The translations under genes were made by a program, and so were the position numbers. From Maritalea sp051251695 (GTDB taxonomy: Bacteria > Pseudomonadota > Alphaproteobacteria > Rhizobiales > Devosiaceae): a DNA stretch of 64,000 nt. Position 1 is the stretch's first letter, and each line of letters opens with the position of its first letter. The stretch is taken from the NCBI RefSeq assembly GCF_051251695.1, contig NZ_JBPOEU010000001.1, positions 124,001 through 188,000 on the forward strand, read 5' to 3'. The notes beneath the pieces are model-generated. The model did no database searches, was not told where the DNA came from, and saw only the letters and a program-made list of their open reading frames with translations. Below, in pieces: positions 52,840 to 59,965 of the stretch.

Positions 52840-53349
52840 ATGAGCGAAAAGAAGCCAAAAACGCCCAAGCGCCTTCGCCGCACCGCCACTATTGGCGAGT
52901 TGGTTGAGCGCTCTATGGCGCCGATGGTGCAAAAGCGCGGCTTTGCCAATTCCGAATTGCTGATGCGGTGGGCCACCATTGTCGGTGCGCCATTTGATAG
53001 GGGCGTTGTGCCAGACAAATTAAACTGGCCGCGCGAAATGGCGAACAATCCCCATGTAGGCGCCGTGCTGACAGTGCGCGTAGACCCCGTCTACGCCCTC
53101 GCCTTCACCCACGAAACCGAAACGATTAAAGCCTCGATCAATCGATATTTTGGCTTTTATTTGATCGACAAAATCAAACCGTCCCGCCGCCCCTTTGTGC
53201 CAAACTTGCAAGACGAAGCAAAACCCCGTTTGCGTAAGCTAAGCGAAGGTGAAGAGCTAGACATTGCCAGCCAAGTTGAAGGCATTGAAGATGAAGGGTT
53301 GCGCGATGCGTTGACCAAGCTGGGACGTGGGTTGAAGGGGCGGGATTAG
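52840..53349 (+). CDS. DciA-like DUF721 protein
   Basis: 169 residues from the ATG at 52840 (52837 is an equal choice). A basic N-terminus (EKKPKTPKRLRRT) leads to the DUF721 domain with GFANSELLMRWATIVG and DPVYALAFTHETETIKASINRYFG. DciA-type proteins help load the replicative helicase in bacteria without DnaC. The long C-terminal part is helical and acidic. Its stop overlaps the stop of the convergent PIN-like gene by four bases. Confidence 0.82.
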   Translation: MSEKKPKTPKRLRRTATIGELVERSMAPMVQKRGFANSELLMRWATIVGAPFDRGVVPDKLNWPREMANNPHVGAVLTVRVDPVYALAFTHETETIKASINRYFGFYLIDKIKPSRRPFVPNLQDEAKPRLRKLSEGEELDIASQVEGIEDEGLRDALTKLGRGLKGRD

Positions 53350-53786
53350 GTAGCCAGTTCACATTCAGAAGGGTCCAACACAGCCACACCGAACCGTGAA
53401 CACAACGACTTCATCGACACGTCATTTTGGCGCAGGTCAGTGGTCAACATCACCGCTCCGTGATGCCTAGCCAACGCCACAAGCCTTACCTTATGCTGGA
53501 AGTTCTTGTCCATGATATCAAACCCGTTTTCTTTACAGTTCTCCAACATTGCCTTGACCATTTGCGCGTCTTTGTTCCGCTGCGCTTTCACTTCTACGTT
53601 GTCAAGAAAGGCACCATTCCATTTTTTCTCTGTGTAACCAGTGACCTCATTCTTTACTTGCGTGTTCACTACGATATTGTTGTTCTCTGAGAACTTCACC
53701 AATGCATTGATCTGAGCATTTGTTACGGATTTCTCGACAAGTTTTACGATTGTTTCTGTATCGCTGACAAATGTTTTAGGCTTCAT
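53346..53786 (-). CDS. PIN-like domain protein, putative toxin
   Basis: 146 residues from the ATG at 53786 (GAGG at 9 bases); 53801 is the alternative. A short acidic-residue pattern FVSDTETIVKLVE near the N-terminus, VVNTQVKNEVTG in the middle and VMLTTDLRQNDVS near the C-terminus fits a PIN-like ribonuclease fold, where spaced acidic residues bind metal. The start is inside the end of the HTH-ImmA gene, so the two are coupled. PIN plus ImmA/IrrE pairs occur as toxin-antitoxin-like modules. The assignment is moderate because the acidic residues are only partly typical. Confidence 0.55.
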   Translation of the reverse strand: MKPKTFVSDTETIVKLVEKSVTNAQINALVKFSENNNIVVNTQVKNEVTGYTEKKWNGAFLDNVEVKAQRNKDAQMVKAMLENCKENGFDIMDKNFQHKVRLVALARHHGAVMLTTDLRQNDVSMKSLCSRFGVAVLDPSECELAT

Positions 53787-54975
53787 ATCGACGAGCCTCA
53801 TTTATCCTAACCTTGTGCCCATCAAAAATACTCTCAAGTTTGTTCGCCGGCATAGACAAGCTGCGCTGAAGGTCGAATTTTGACACCAGGTCGCTTTGAA
53901 TGGCGAGGTTAGCAATACCTATGGCATTGAAACCAAGGCGAGAATTATGATACCCAACAGTTCCTTGCCTTCGGATCGCATCCGCCACCCCGATCTGTTC
54001 AAACTCAATTGCGCTCTTTGAGAACTCTTGAATATCTGCAAGATTGAACGACACAGGAATTAGTTGATAACCACACTGCGACGCCCATTGTTCTACAAAG
54101 TTTGCATTCCCAACTTCCTGAATACGTATTGCGATAAAAAATTTGCTGAAGGGAAAGTTCGCATGCAGCCAGTTTACCAACCGAGCGGGATCGTCCGTTG
54201 AAGGAGCGTGGTCGAGGACTAGGCGATCGTGCAAGTACTCAGAAGGCAAAAGGAATTCTGCGACAACTTTATTGCAAAACTGTTCTAACGGCCGTCGTCC
54301 TACAATCGTATCGACGATACCGAGTGTTCCCAAAAACAGATGTGCAAGCTCGTGTGCCAAAGTGAATATACGCGCCCGGGGCGGTTGATTAGTGACATTC
54401 ACAACTAGAAACGAGCTTTGGCCTTCACTAAAGCAATATCCTCGAAAAGCTGGGTCTGCCACACGTTCGGCAAACACGTAAATGCCCGCTTTTTCAATTT
54501 TAAACCGCAAGTCCTTGAACGCAACAAGTTCGTCTTCTATTGAAGCAAAATGTGTTAAGTTCGTTCCTAAGAATTTATGCATGGCCTTAGCAACGGATTT
54601 TGGTTTTACGTCCTTTGCATCAAACTTGGGAATTGGCTTGTTCTCTTGTCCGCTACCAAGATCGTTTTCCAACTTTACAAGAGCACTGGCCTCCCCATAA
54701 GTTTTGTAGATCGCGCGCAATGCGGGCACAGAGAGTAGGACATTCCGATTTCCAACAGTCCGAAAATCAGTTGGCAACTTCTTGACAGCAACTTCGCCTT
54801 CAAAATCCAAAGCAAAGTCTGGTATCCCAAGCACGTCCGAAACGGCAGCAGTTTGTTTTGCCGATAGTTCTTCCGTCGAAAGGTTTTTTCCGAGACTATT
54901 TGGTTCTAAACCCGTAAACTGGGCAAATTGAGCTTTACTAAAGCCCCTCATTTTTCTTAGTTCGTCAATAGACAT
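53776..54975 (-). CDS. HTH and ImmA/IrrE metallopeptidase protein (COG2856-type)
   Basis: 399 residues. The first 60 hold a helix-turn-helix of Xre type (ELRKMRGFSKAQFAQFTGLEPNSLGK). The zinc metallopeptidase domain has HELAH (H208, E209, H212) and the third ligand, E240, in FCNKVVAEFLLP. The C-terminal 130 residues are of unknown fold. Proteins of this type act as antitoxins or as proteases that cut repressors after stress. It overlaps the PIN-like gene by 11 bases and is divergent from a membrane protein gene with only 14 bases between start codons. Confidence 0.85.
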   Translation of the reverse strand: MSIDELRKMRGFSKAQFAQFTGLEPNSLGKNLSTEELSAKQTAAVSDVLGIPDFALDFEGEVAVKKLPTDFRTVGNRNVLLSVPALRAIYKTYGEASALVKLENDLGSGQENKPIPKFDAKDVKPKSVAKAMHKFLGTNLTHFASIEDELVAFKDLRFKIEKAGIYVFAERVADPAFRGYCFSEGQSSFLVVNVTNQPPRARIFTLAHELAHLFLGTLGIVDTIVGRRPLEQFCNKVVAEFLLPSEYLHDRLVLDHAPSTDDPARLVNWLHANFPFSKFFIAIRIQEVGNANFVEQWASQCGYQLIPVSFNLADIQEFSKSAIEFEQIGVADAIRRQGTVGYHNSRLGFNAIGIANLAIQSDLVSKFDLQRSLSMPANKLESIFDGHKVRINEARRYEA

Positions 54976-54989
54976 AGATAATACTCAAA

Positions 54990-55475
54990 ATGGTTTTGGC
55001 AGATTTAAATACATTATTCGAAATATCAATTGGATTGATATTAGCATCCAGTATAGCGCAAGCATTTCTTAAAAAAAGCATTCAAGAGATAACTGACAAA
55101 CTGCTTCAAATCAACAACTTGTCAACCATCGCCAGTTTGGCTGACACTGAAAGGGCCGACTATGAGGAACGTGTATTTGAACTTGAATGCGAACTAGCAG
55201 CGGTTTCACTCGAGTTGTTGCCATTTTGCAAAAAGTTAGAGATTCTCAATCTCAGTGCTTTGCCAATAGTTATTTTCTGCACCATTTATGGAACATTTAC
55301 ATCCGTAGAATCTCCAACGTTTTTTCTAATATTTTGTTCAGTCGTCTGCCTGATGTGGGGGCCGACATTTGCAGCCATCGCTTGGGTAAAAGTTGACGCA
55401 AGCCTTTCGCCGCTAAGAACAACATCTAACAGTATAAGAGACGACATACTCGGGCAAAACTCGAGTCATTCATGA
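54990..55475 (+). CDS. Membrane protein of unknown function beside the toxin-antitoxin-like pair
   Basis: 161 residues with three hydrophobic segments (about 9-27, 90-105 and 112-133) and a helical, coiled-coil-like linker (about 30-80, rich in E and L, RADYEERVFELECELAA). There is no clear ribosome-binding site at this ATG. No family recognised. Its start is 14 bases from the divergent HTH-ImmA gene, so regulation by that HTH protein is plausible. A+T-rich base use sets this block apart from flanking genes. Confidence 0.55.
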   Translation: MVLADLNTLFEISIGLILASSIAQAFLKKSIQEITDKLLQINNLSTIASLADTERADYEERVFELECELAAVSLELLPFCKKLEILNLSALPIVIFCTIYGTFTSVESPTFFLIFCSVVCLMWGPTFAAIAWVKVDASLSPLRTTSNSIRDDILGQNSSHS

Positions 55476-55510
55476 ACGCTTCCCCTCAGCCGCCATATGG
55501 GAAACTCAAT

Positions 55511-55787
55511 GCCGCCAAACCTCCACTTCCCCGTCTTGATCTCGGTAGATAGTGAACAGCATTTTGCGTTCGCCCTGTTCGTCATTCCCGCGCAGGCGGG
55601 AATCTAGGCATGAATCTCGGTTGAACGGACGCACTTCGGTTCTTGGACAACCCTAACTGGATCCCCACCTGCGCGGGGATGACGGTTGGGGTTGTGGATT
55701 GGTCCCGGATCAGGTCCGGGACAGCTGGGTTTGTTTGGCAGGCCTTTTTGCGCCACTGGCATTCCCGGCCAACGCGCCGGGATCAAT
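55511..55787. repeat. Tandem repeat unit, copy 1 (277 bp)
   Basis: Starts at GCCGCC and is followed directly by copy 2, at the same spacing. Four palindromes lie in it: ATTCCCGC...GCGGGAAT (55584-55603), ATCCCC...GGGGAT (55661-55680), GTCCCGGA...TCCGGGAC (55702-55722) and TCCCGGC...GCCGGGA (55763-55782). The first resembles REP-like elements common in alphaproteobacterial intergenic DNA. The minus strand of its left edge reads as a short coding remnant ending DGEVEVWRH and a TGA. Confidence 0.88.
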
Positions 55788-56064
55788 GCCGCCACATCTC
55801 CACCTCGCCGTCTCGATCTCGGTAGATAGTGAACACCATTTCACATTCGCTCCGTTCGTCATTCCCGCGTAGGCGGGAATCCAGGCATGAATCTCGGTTG
55901 AACGGACGCACTTCGGTTCTTGGACAGTCCTAACTGGATCCCCGCCTGCGCGGGGATGACGGTTGGGGTTGTGGATTGGTCCCGGATCAGGTCCGGGACA
56001 GCTGGGTTTGTTTGGCGGGCCTTTTTGCGCCACGGGCATTCCCGGCCAACGCGCCGGGATCAAT
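55788..56064. repeat. Tandem repeat unit, copy 2 (277 bp)
   Basis: A nearly identical copy of the unit, again 277 bp, carrying the same four palindromes with a few base changes. Its left edge, on the minus strand, reads FTIYRDRDGEVEMWRH followed by TGA. The equal lengths point to a recent tandem duplication by unequal exchange. Confidence 0.88.
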
Positions 56065-56230
56065 ACCGCCAGACCTTCAGCTCACCGTCTTGATCTCGGT
56101 GGACTGTATATAGCAATTCAGTTACCGAACCCGTTGCTTCACGAATTTGGTCGAGCGGTTACGCGCAGCGGTCAAGGGTGATGATGACTGAGATTAGTGC
56201 GATTGCGAATGTCACGATGATGACCAGCAC
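56060..56230 (-). pseudogene. Possible decayed small membrane-protein gene
   Basis: From a GTG at 56230 one frame reads a 23-residue strongly hydrophobic segment (VLVIIVTFAIALISVIITL then DRCA), meets a TAA at 56161-56159, and continues in the same frame for 32 codons to a TGA (PLDQIREATGSV...GELKVWRY). A membrane helix plus a soluble tail, interrupted by one stop, suggests a broken gene. The hydrophobic part has no clear start, so this is weak. Confidence 0.35.
56065..56113. repeat. Partial third copy of the 277-bp unit
   Basis: Only the left edge of the unit is present, diverged at DNA level but still matching in protein on the minus strand (YTVHRDQDGELKVWRY, then TGA). It is probably the ancestral sequence, a gene 3' end, from which the edge of the duplicated copies derives. 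Confidence 0.6.
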
Positions 56231-56553
56231 CCATGCAATATCTTCGGCTCAAGTTGTATCTAGTATTTGATTGAAAAATGTCAGCTCCAATTGGCAACTC
56301 CTCTAAAACTGTAAAGAAACGGCCACCAAAGCGAAAAGTACCGGTCGCCGGGGAGTTAGTAAGCTGCCAACAGACGGCCAATGACCATTTGATCCGAAAG
56401 CTCTGGACATGCGCCATTACCTCCCCGACCCTAAAAGATTGGAGAGACATCATTACAGCAATCAGCGAAAATCGACAGCACATGTACATCTGTACAATTG
56501 CGCCGCCCTGCAAAGGTGTGAATGTTAGGACCATCAAACATGAGGGAACGACA

Positions 56554-56880
56554 ATGAACATCAATAAATGGATCGCAGCCTTAGTAGCTGGCGCAGCATC
56601 ACTAATTTTTGGCACCGCAGCATTTGCGCAAGGCGACCTTGTGTTTAAGCACAATGGCAGTCCATATTTTTTGTACTCGAACTTAGCACCATGCCAAGCA
56701 GAACATGAGGGCAATGCAAATTACTGCGACCAAATGGGCAGCAAGGTGAGCTATTGCGACATCTATATGTTTTCAACCCGCAGTGTGTCTGAAGTGGCTA
56801 AGCTTCGCTGGGGCCGTGGCGACAGTGTGAAAGTTTATCACACCGGCACAAGCAACGTGGCATGTAACATCACACCGTAA
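56554..56880 (+). CDS. Small exported protein of unknown function
   Basis: 108 residues from the ATG at 56554 with GAGGGA at 7 bases. A signal peptide ends at about residue 26 (GTAAFAQ). The mature 82 residues have five cysteines (PCQAEHEGNANYC, SYC and NVAC-type positions), so disulfides are likely. No family recognised. The longer frame from 56278 has no start signal and is not used. Confidence 0.65.
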   Translation: MNINKWIAALVAGAASLIFGTAAFAQGDLVFKHNGSPYFLYSNLAPCQAEHEGNANYCDQMGSKVSYCDIYMFSTRSVSEVAKLRWGRGDSVKVYHTGTSNVACNITP

Positions 56881-56900
56881 TCAGTTCGCCAACTTGCAGT

Positions 56901-57518
56901 TTACGCCTGCTCCGGCTCGTCTAAGGCAGCTTCGTACATATTCAACCCTTTGAGCGATGTTTTGGCGGCAAGCCAAAGTTCAGCTTCGTCTTTGACCACT
57001 TTGCACATGACGTTGAGGCCCATTAGCAAATTCTGTAACGCCAACGCGGTTGCGTGGATATCCAAGTCTCTGGGGAACTCTTTAGATTCTACGCCCAATT
57101 TAAGAAGCGCTTCAATGCGCTTAATATTGCTAAACACCAATTTTTCCAACGTTGGGCCCAACTTGTCGTTGGTGTTGCAAAGTTCTGCAACTGAATTGAC
57201 CAAAAGGCATCCTCGTGCCTCTGCATCATTGGCGCGAGCGGCGCATGCTTCTTTATACACCATGGTCAAAAGCACCTTCACATCAATCGGTGGGGTCGCC
57301 AAAGCCAACGCGTAATCCGGCGATTGCTGCGCATAGTGATTAAGCGCTTCCATGAACAGGTTTTCGCGAGTGCCAAACGCATTGTAAAAGCTAGAGCGCG
57401 TAATCCCCAACTGTTCCGACAGCGCCTTAACAGACGACGCCTCATAGCCATCACGCCACATGATGTTCATCACGTCGTCGATTGCCTGCTCACGATCAAA
57501 TGCGGTGGGTCGACCCAT
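56901..57518 (-). CDS. TetR/AcrR family transcriptional regulator
   Basis: 205 residues from the ATG at 57518, with AAAGGA 6 bases upstream. The N-terminal HTH starts MGRPTAFDREQAIDDVMNIMW and continues YEASSVKALSEQLGITRSSFYNAFGTRENLF, the usual TetR pattern. The C-terminal ligand domain is unlike any I can name, with RGCLLVNSVAEL typical of the TetR_C subgroup of YxaF/NemR type. It is divergent from DUF1330, with operator-like repeats between them. Confidence 0.9.
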   Translation of the reverse strand: MGRPTAFDREQAIDDVMNIMWRDGYEASSVKALSEQLGITRSSFYNAFGTRENLFMEALNHYAQQSPDYALALATPPIDVKVLLTMVYKEACAARANDAEARGCLLVNSVAELCNTNDKLGPTLEKLVFSNIKRIEALLKLGVESKEFPRDLDIHATALALQNLLMGLNVMCKVVKDEAELWLAAKTSLKGLNMYEAALDEPEQA

Positions 57519-57529
57519 TCTTAGTCCTT

Positions 57530-57582
57530 TCTGTACATTGTTGTACAAAACAGTTGATTTTATATGCAGCGCTGTATAAAAC
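57530..57582. promoter_or_regulatory. Operator-like repeats between tetR and DUF1330
   Basis: TGTACA occurs twice four bases apart (57532-57547), and TGTACAAAACAG (57542-57553) recurs as TGTATAAAACA about 20 bases on. The same 12-mer TGTACAAAACAG is found again at 58017-58028. The position in the divergent promoter region suggests a TetR operator, inferred only. Confidence 0.45.
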
Positions 57583-57626
57583 AAATTCAGGAATTACTCA
57601 ACTAAGACCAAAATGGGGAGACTAAA

Positions 57627-57920
57627 ATGAGCGCATTTGTTGTCGCAACACCAAAAATCACCAATCCCGAAAAGTTCGCGGAATATTCAAAGGCCGCTGG
57701 TGCAACGGTAGGCGCGCATGGCGGGGCCGTGGCAAAGCGGGGAAAGTATGTTGAAACGCTCGCGGGCAATGTCGATCATCAAAGTGTTGCTGTTATCGAG
57801 TTCTCAGATATCGATGCGCTGAACACCTGGTTCAACTCCCCCGAGTATCAAGCCATCATCCCATTGCGAGATGAAGCATGCGACATGACCCTGGTGAGCT
57901 ATATAGCTCCCCCTGCCTAA
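57627..57920 (+). CDS. DUF1330 family protein
   Basis: 97 residues. The dimeric alpha/beta-barrel pattern of DUF1330 is present: VVATPKITNPEKFAEYSKAAG, ETLAGNVDHQSVAVIEFSD and TWFNSPEYQAIIPLRDEA. Such proteins are small ferredoxin-like-fold dimers with no confirmed reaction. It is the likely target of the divergent TetR regulator. Confidence 0.88.
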   Translation: MSAFVVATPKITNPEKFAEYSKAAGATVGAHGGAVAKRGKYVETLAGNVDHQSVAVIEFSDIDALNTWFNSPEYQAIIPLRDEACDMTLVSYIAPPA

Positions 57921-57926
57921 GCTCAC

Positions 57927-57961
57927 GCATTAGCCCCACAACCCATTCGTGGGGCTAATGC
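57927..57961. terminator. Perfect hairpin after DUF1330
   Basis: GCATTAGCCCCAC (57927-57939) and GTGGGGCTAATGC (57949-57961) form 13 perfect pairs with a 9-base loop. It lies six bases after the DUF1330 stop. There is no T-run on either side, so it may be an mRNA-end stabiliser or a Rho-dependent pause more than a classical terminator. Confidence 0.6.
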
Positions 57962-58191
57962 CTGTAATTCCGAGTACAAATTGACAATCACATCAAAACT
58001 CAGTTTCCCACATATATGTACAAAACAGCCGAAATACTTCCACACACCCAATGCATTGTTAGATCGAATCTCTAATTGATGGAAATTTTGGACGATATGC
58101 ATCCTAAAACAATTTCACTGACCAAAATCAGACGCCGTAATGCGTTGTAAATAAACACTTATTTCTCCAAGTCTAATTTCCAAGCACATCC

Positions 58192-58220
58192 TTGACAGCC
58201 CACAAGTGCCACACTATGTT
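58192..58220 (+). promoter_or_regulatory. Predicted sigma-70 promoter of the atp operon
   Basis: TTGACA (58192-58197) and TATGTT (58215-58220) with a 17-base spacer, 64 bases before the atpI start. It is the only clear -35/-10 pair before the operon. Confidence 0.6.
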
Positions 58221-58284
58221 GCGGCCAACTTTGAGGGGTGCATTTGCCTTTCGTTTTTGGCGAAATTTTTGGGAGTTTTGGTCA

Positions 58285-58689
58285 ATGCCAAGTTCTAAAA
58301 ATGATCCGAAAAACGGCAAATCATCTGTTCCGATTGCTGCTCAAGTTGATGAGACCCGCGCTCTAGCCGAAAAAATTAAGTCGGCAAGAAAAGATGCGGG
58401 TTTGATCGAACAAAAGAAGGCGTCGGAAGCTCACCTCACTGGGCATGCGCGGGCAGTGCGATTAGGCACTGAATTTATCGCAGCAATTCTGGTGGGAACG
58501 GGCATTGGTTTTTTTGCTGATCGGATTTTTGGCACAGCGCCATGGATCATGTTGGTAATGGTGTTGGTGGGATTTGCCGCCGGGGTTTTAACTGTTGTGC
58601 GAAGTGCAGCAGATATGAATTCGGCGGTTATAATTACTCCGGATATGGATTTGGGGCCGGAAGTCGATGACGAAGACGACAACGGTTAG
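58285..58689 (+). CDS. atpI: ATP synthase assembly protein AtpI
   Basis: 134 residues from the ATG at 58285 (GGGAG at 9 bases). The N-terminal third is charged and soluble, then two membrane helices (about 62-78 and 84-102) in FIAAILVGTGIGFFADRIFG and MLVMVLVGFAAGVL. AtpI helps assemble the c ring in proton- or sodium-driven F-type ATP synthases. It is the first gene of the F0 cluster. The longer frame from 58192 starts in the promoter and is rejected. Confidence 0.87.
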   Translation: MPSSKNDPKNGKSSVPIAAQVDETRALAEKIKSARKDAGLIEQKKASEAHLTGHARAVRLGTEFIAAILVGTGIGFFADRIFGTAPWIMLVMVLVGFAAGVLTVVRSAADMNSAVIITPDMDLGPEVDDEDDNG

Positions 58690-58710
58690 CGAGCAATAAG
58701 GGGCTGGAGC

Positions 58711-59478
58711 GTGGCAAACGATCCAATTCATCAGTTTAAGATCAACGATATTTTTTCCATTGGTGGTTCCGGTGAGGAAGCTTCTGGCGGTCTGCAAATT
58801 GCCTTCACGAATTCGGCCTTGTTTATGGTCATTACAGTGTTGATAATTTCTGCATTTTTGATCCTTTCAACCCGCGGTCGCGGTTTGGTTCCAGGTCGAT
58901 TGCAACTGCTTTCTGAAATGCTCTACGAGTTTATTGCCAGCATGGTGCGCACAGCAGCAGGCACCGAGGGAATGAAGTTCTTCCCATTCGTGTTCTCGCT
59001 GTTCATGTTTATTCTTGTCGCGAATATGCTGGGCATGGTGCCATTCTTCTTCACCATCACAAGTCACATCATTGTCACCTTCGCTCTCGCGATGTTGGTA
59101 ATTACTGTTGTGCTTGTTTATGGATTTATGAAAAACGGCCTTGGCTTTTTGAAACTGTTCGTTCCTGCTGGTGTGCCGGGTTACGTGTTACCAATCGTTA
59201 TTCCGATTGAGATCGTTTCATTCCTGTCTCGTCCGATCAGTCTTTCTGTTCGTTTGTTTGCGAACATGCTAGCTGGCCACATCACGTTGAAAGTGTTTGC
59301 TGGCTTTATCGTTACATTGTCTTCGTTTGGATTTGTGGGCTGGCTTGGTGCCATTCTGCCCTTCTCGATGACGATTGCGCTTACAGCGCTTGAGTTTTTG
59401 GTCTCTGCTTTGCAAGCTTATGTGTTTGCGGTTTTGACCTCCATGTACCTCAACGATGCGATACATCCATCGCACTAG
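58711..59478 (+). CDS. atpB: F0F1 ATP synthase subunit a
   Basis: 255 residues with a GTG start and AAGGGG at 8 bases. Five to six membrane helices; the essential arginine R181 is in SLSVRLFANMLAGH, which faces the c ring. The C-terminal helix carries AFVVALTALEFLVSALQAYVF-like FSMTIALTALEFLVSALQAYVF with conserved Glu and Gln residues. The other F0 genes follow in order; F1 genes are not in the window. Confidence 0.96.
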   Translation: MANDPIHQFKINDIFSIGGSGEEASGGLQIAFTNSALFMVITVLIISAFLILSTRGRGLVPGRLQLLSEMLYEFIASMVRTAAGTEGMKFFPFVFSLFMFILVANMLGMVPFFFTITSHIIVTFALAMLVITVVLVYGFMKNGLGFLKLFVPAGVPGYVLPIVIPIEIVSFLSRPISLSVRLFANMLAGHITLKVFAGFIVTLSSFGFVGWLGAILPFSMTIALTALEFLVSALQAYVFAVLTSMYLNDAIHPSH

Positions 59479-59563
59479 TTGAGTTAAAGAACGCGTTATC
59501 GACCATGCCGGTTCGATGACAAATTGAAAACATCGCATTTAGAAGCTTTGAAAGGATTTTACA

Positions 59564-59791
59564 ATGGAAGCAGAAGCAGCGAAGTTTATCGGTGCCGGTA
59601 TCGCCTGTGTGGGCATGGCTGGGGCTGCAATTGGTGTGGGTAACATCTTTGGCAATTTCTTGTCAGGTGCATTGCGCAACCCATCTGCCGCACAAAGCCA
59701 GTTCGGTAACTTGATCTTTGGTTTTGCGGTAACAGAAGCTTTGGGAATTTTCTCATTCTTGGTTGCCCTATTGCTATTGTTCGCCGTTTAA
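59564..59791 (+). CDS. atpE: F0F1 ATP synthase subunit c
   Basis: 75 residues, two helices with the loop RNPSAAQ at 38-44. The proton-binding carboxylate is E58 (FAVTEALGIF) in the second helix, and the first helix has the GxGxGxG-like pattern AGAAIGVGNIFG. It forms the ring of about 10-15 copies. Ribosome binding AAAGGA at 7 bases is strong, as expected for the highest-stoichiometry subunit. Hairpins follow the stop. Confidence 0.96.
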   Translation: MEAEAAKFIGAGIACVGMAGAAIGVGNIFGNFLSGALRNPSAAQSQFGNLIFGFAVTEALGIFSFLVALLLLFAV

Positions 59792-59808
59792 TTCTAACGG
59801 TACAGTTT

Positions 59809-59851
59809 CAGGCAGCCCATATTTGCAGATGATGCATTTTTGGGCTGCCTG
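59809..59851 (+). promoter_or_regulatory. Hairpin between atpE and atpF'
   Basis: CAGGCAGCCCA (59809-59819) and TGGGCTGCCTG (59841-59851) form 11 perfect pairs; the 21-base loop contains a further TGCA...TGCA mini-stem. No T-run follows, so it may protect or pause the atpE message. A smaller hairpin (CTGCAT-TTG-ATGCAG) lies at 59874-59888. Confidence 0.55.
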
Positions 59852-59873
59852 ACCATTACACGCTCTTTGTCCT

Positions 59874-59888
59874 CTGCATTTGATGCAG
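59874..59888 (+). promoter_or_regulatory. Second small hairpin between atpE and atpF'
   Basis: CTGCAT (59874-59879) and ATGCAG (59883-59888) with a 3-base spacer. It lies 77 bases before the atpF' start. Function unknown. Confidence 0.35.
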
Positions 59889-59965
59889 TATGGATAATTG
59901 CACCAAAGGCCCTAGATCATTTCAAATTGAAATGAGATTTAGGCATATGAATTTTAGGTATCCAG

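Larger units (their letters stand above)
55476..56553. other. Gene-poor stretch of repeats and remnants
   Basis: No supported complete gene in about 1.08 kb. It holds two and a bit copies of a 277-bp tandem unit (55,511-56,113) and a possible decayed small membrane-protein gene (56,060-56,230 minus). From 56,230 to 56,553 I see only an open frame of no evident coding character and the leader of the exported protein at 56,554. Confidence 0.6.
57921..58284. other. Intergenic region before the atp operon
   Basis: 364 bases without a gene. It contains a 13-base-pair hairpin just after the DUF1330 stop, one more copy of the 12-mer TGTACAAAACAG (58017-58028), and the predicted atp promoter at 58192-58220. 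The rest is A+T-rich and shows no conserved structure to my eye. Confidence 0.6.

Noticed and set aside
55710..56063. 117-codon frame across the tandem repeats
   Set aside because: It merely translates the palindromic repeat (PVAQKG... repeated), a common artefact of REP-like DNA.
55511..56113. CRISPR-like repeats
   Set aside because: The repeat unit is 277 bp in tandem with no short repeats or unique spacers, and no cas genes are near.
56278..56553. N-terminal 92 codons upstream of the exported protein at 56554
   Set aside because: No ribosome-binding site at 56278, and a signal peptide with a strong site starts at 56554, so the upstream part is taken as noncoding.
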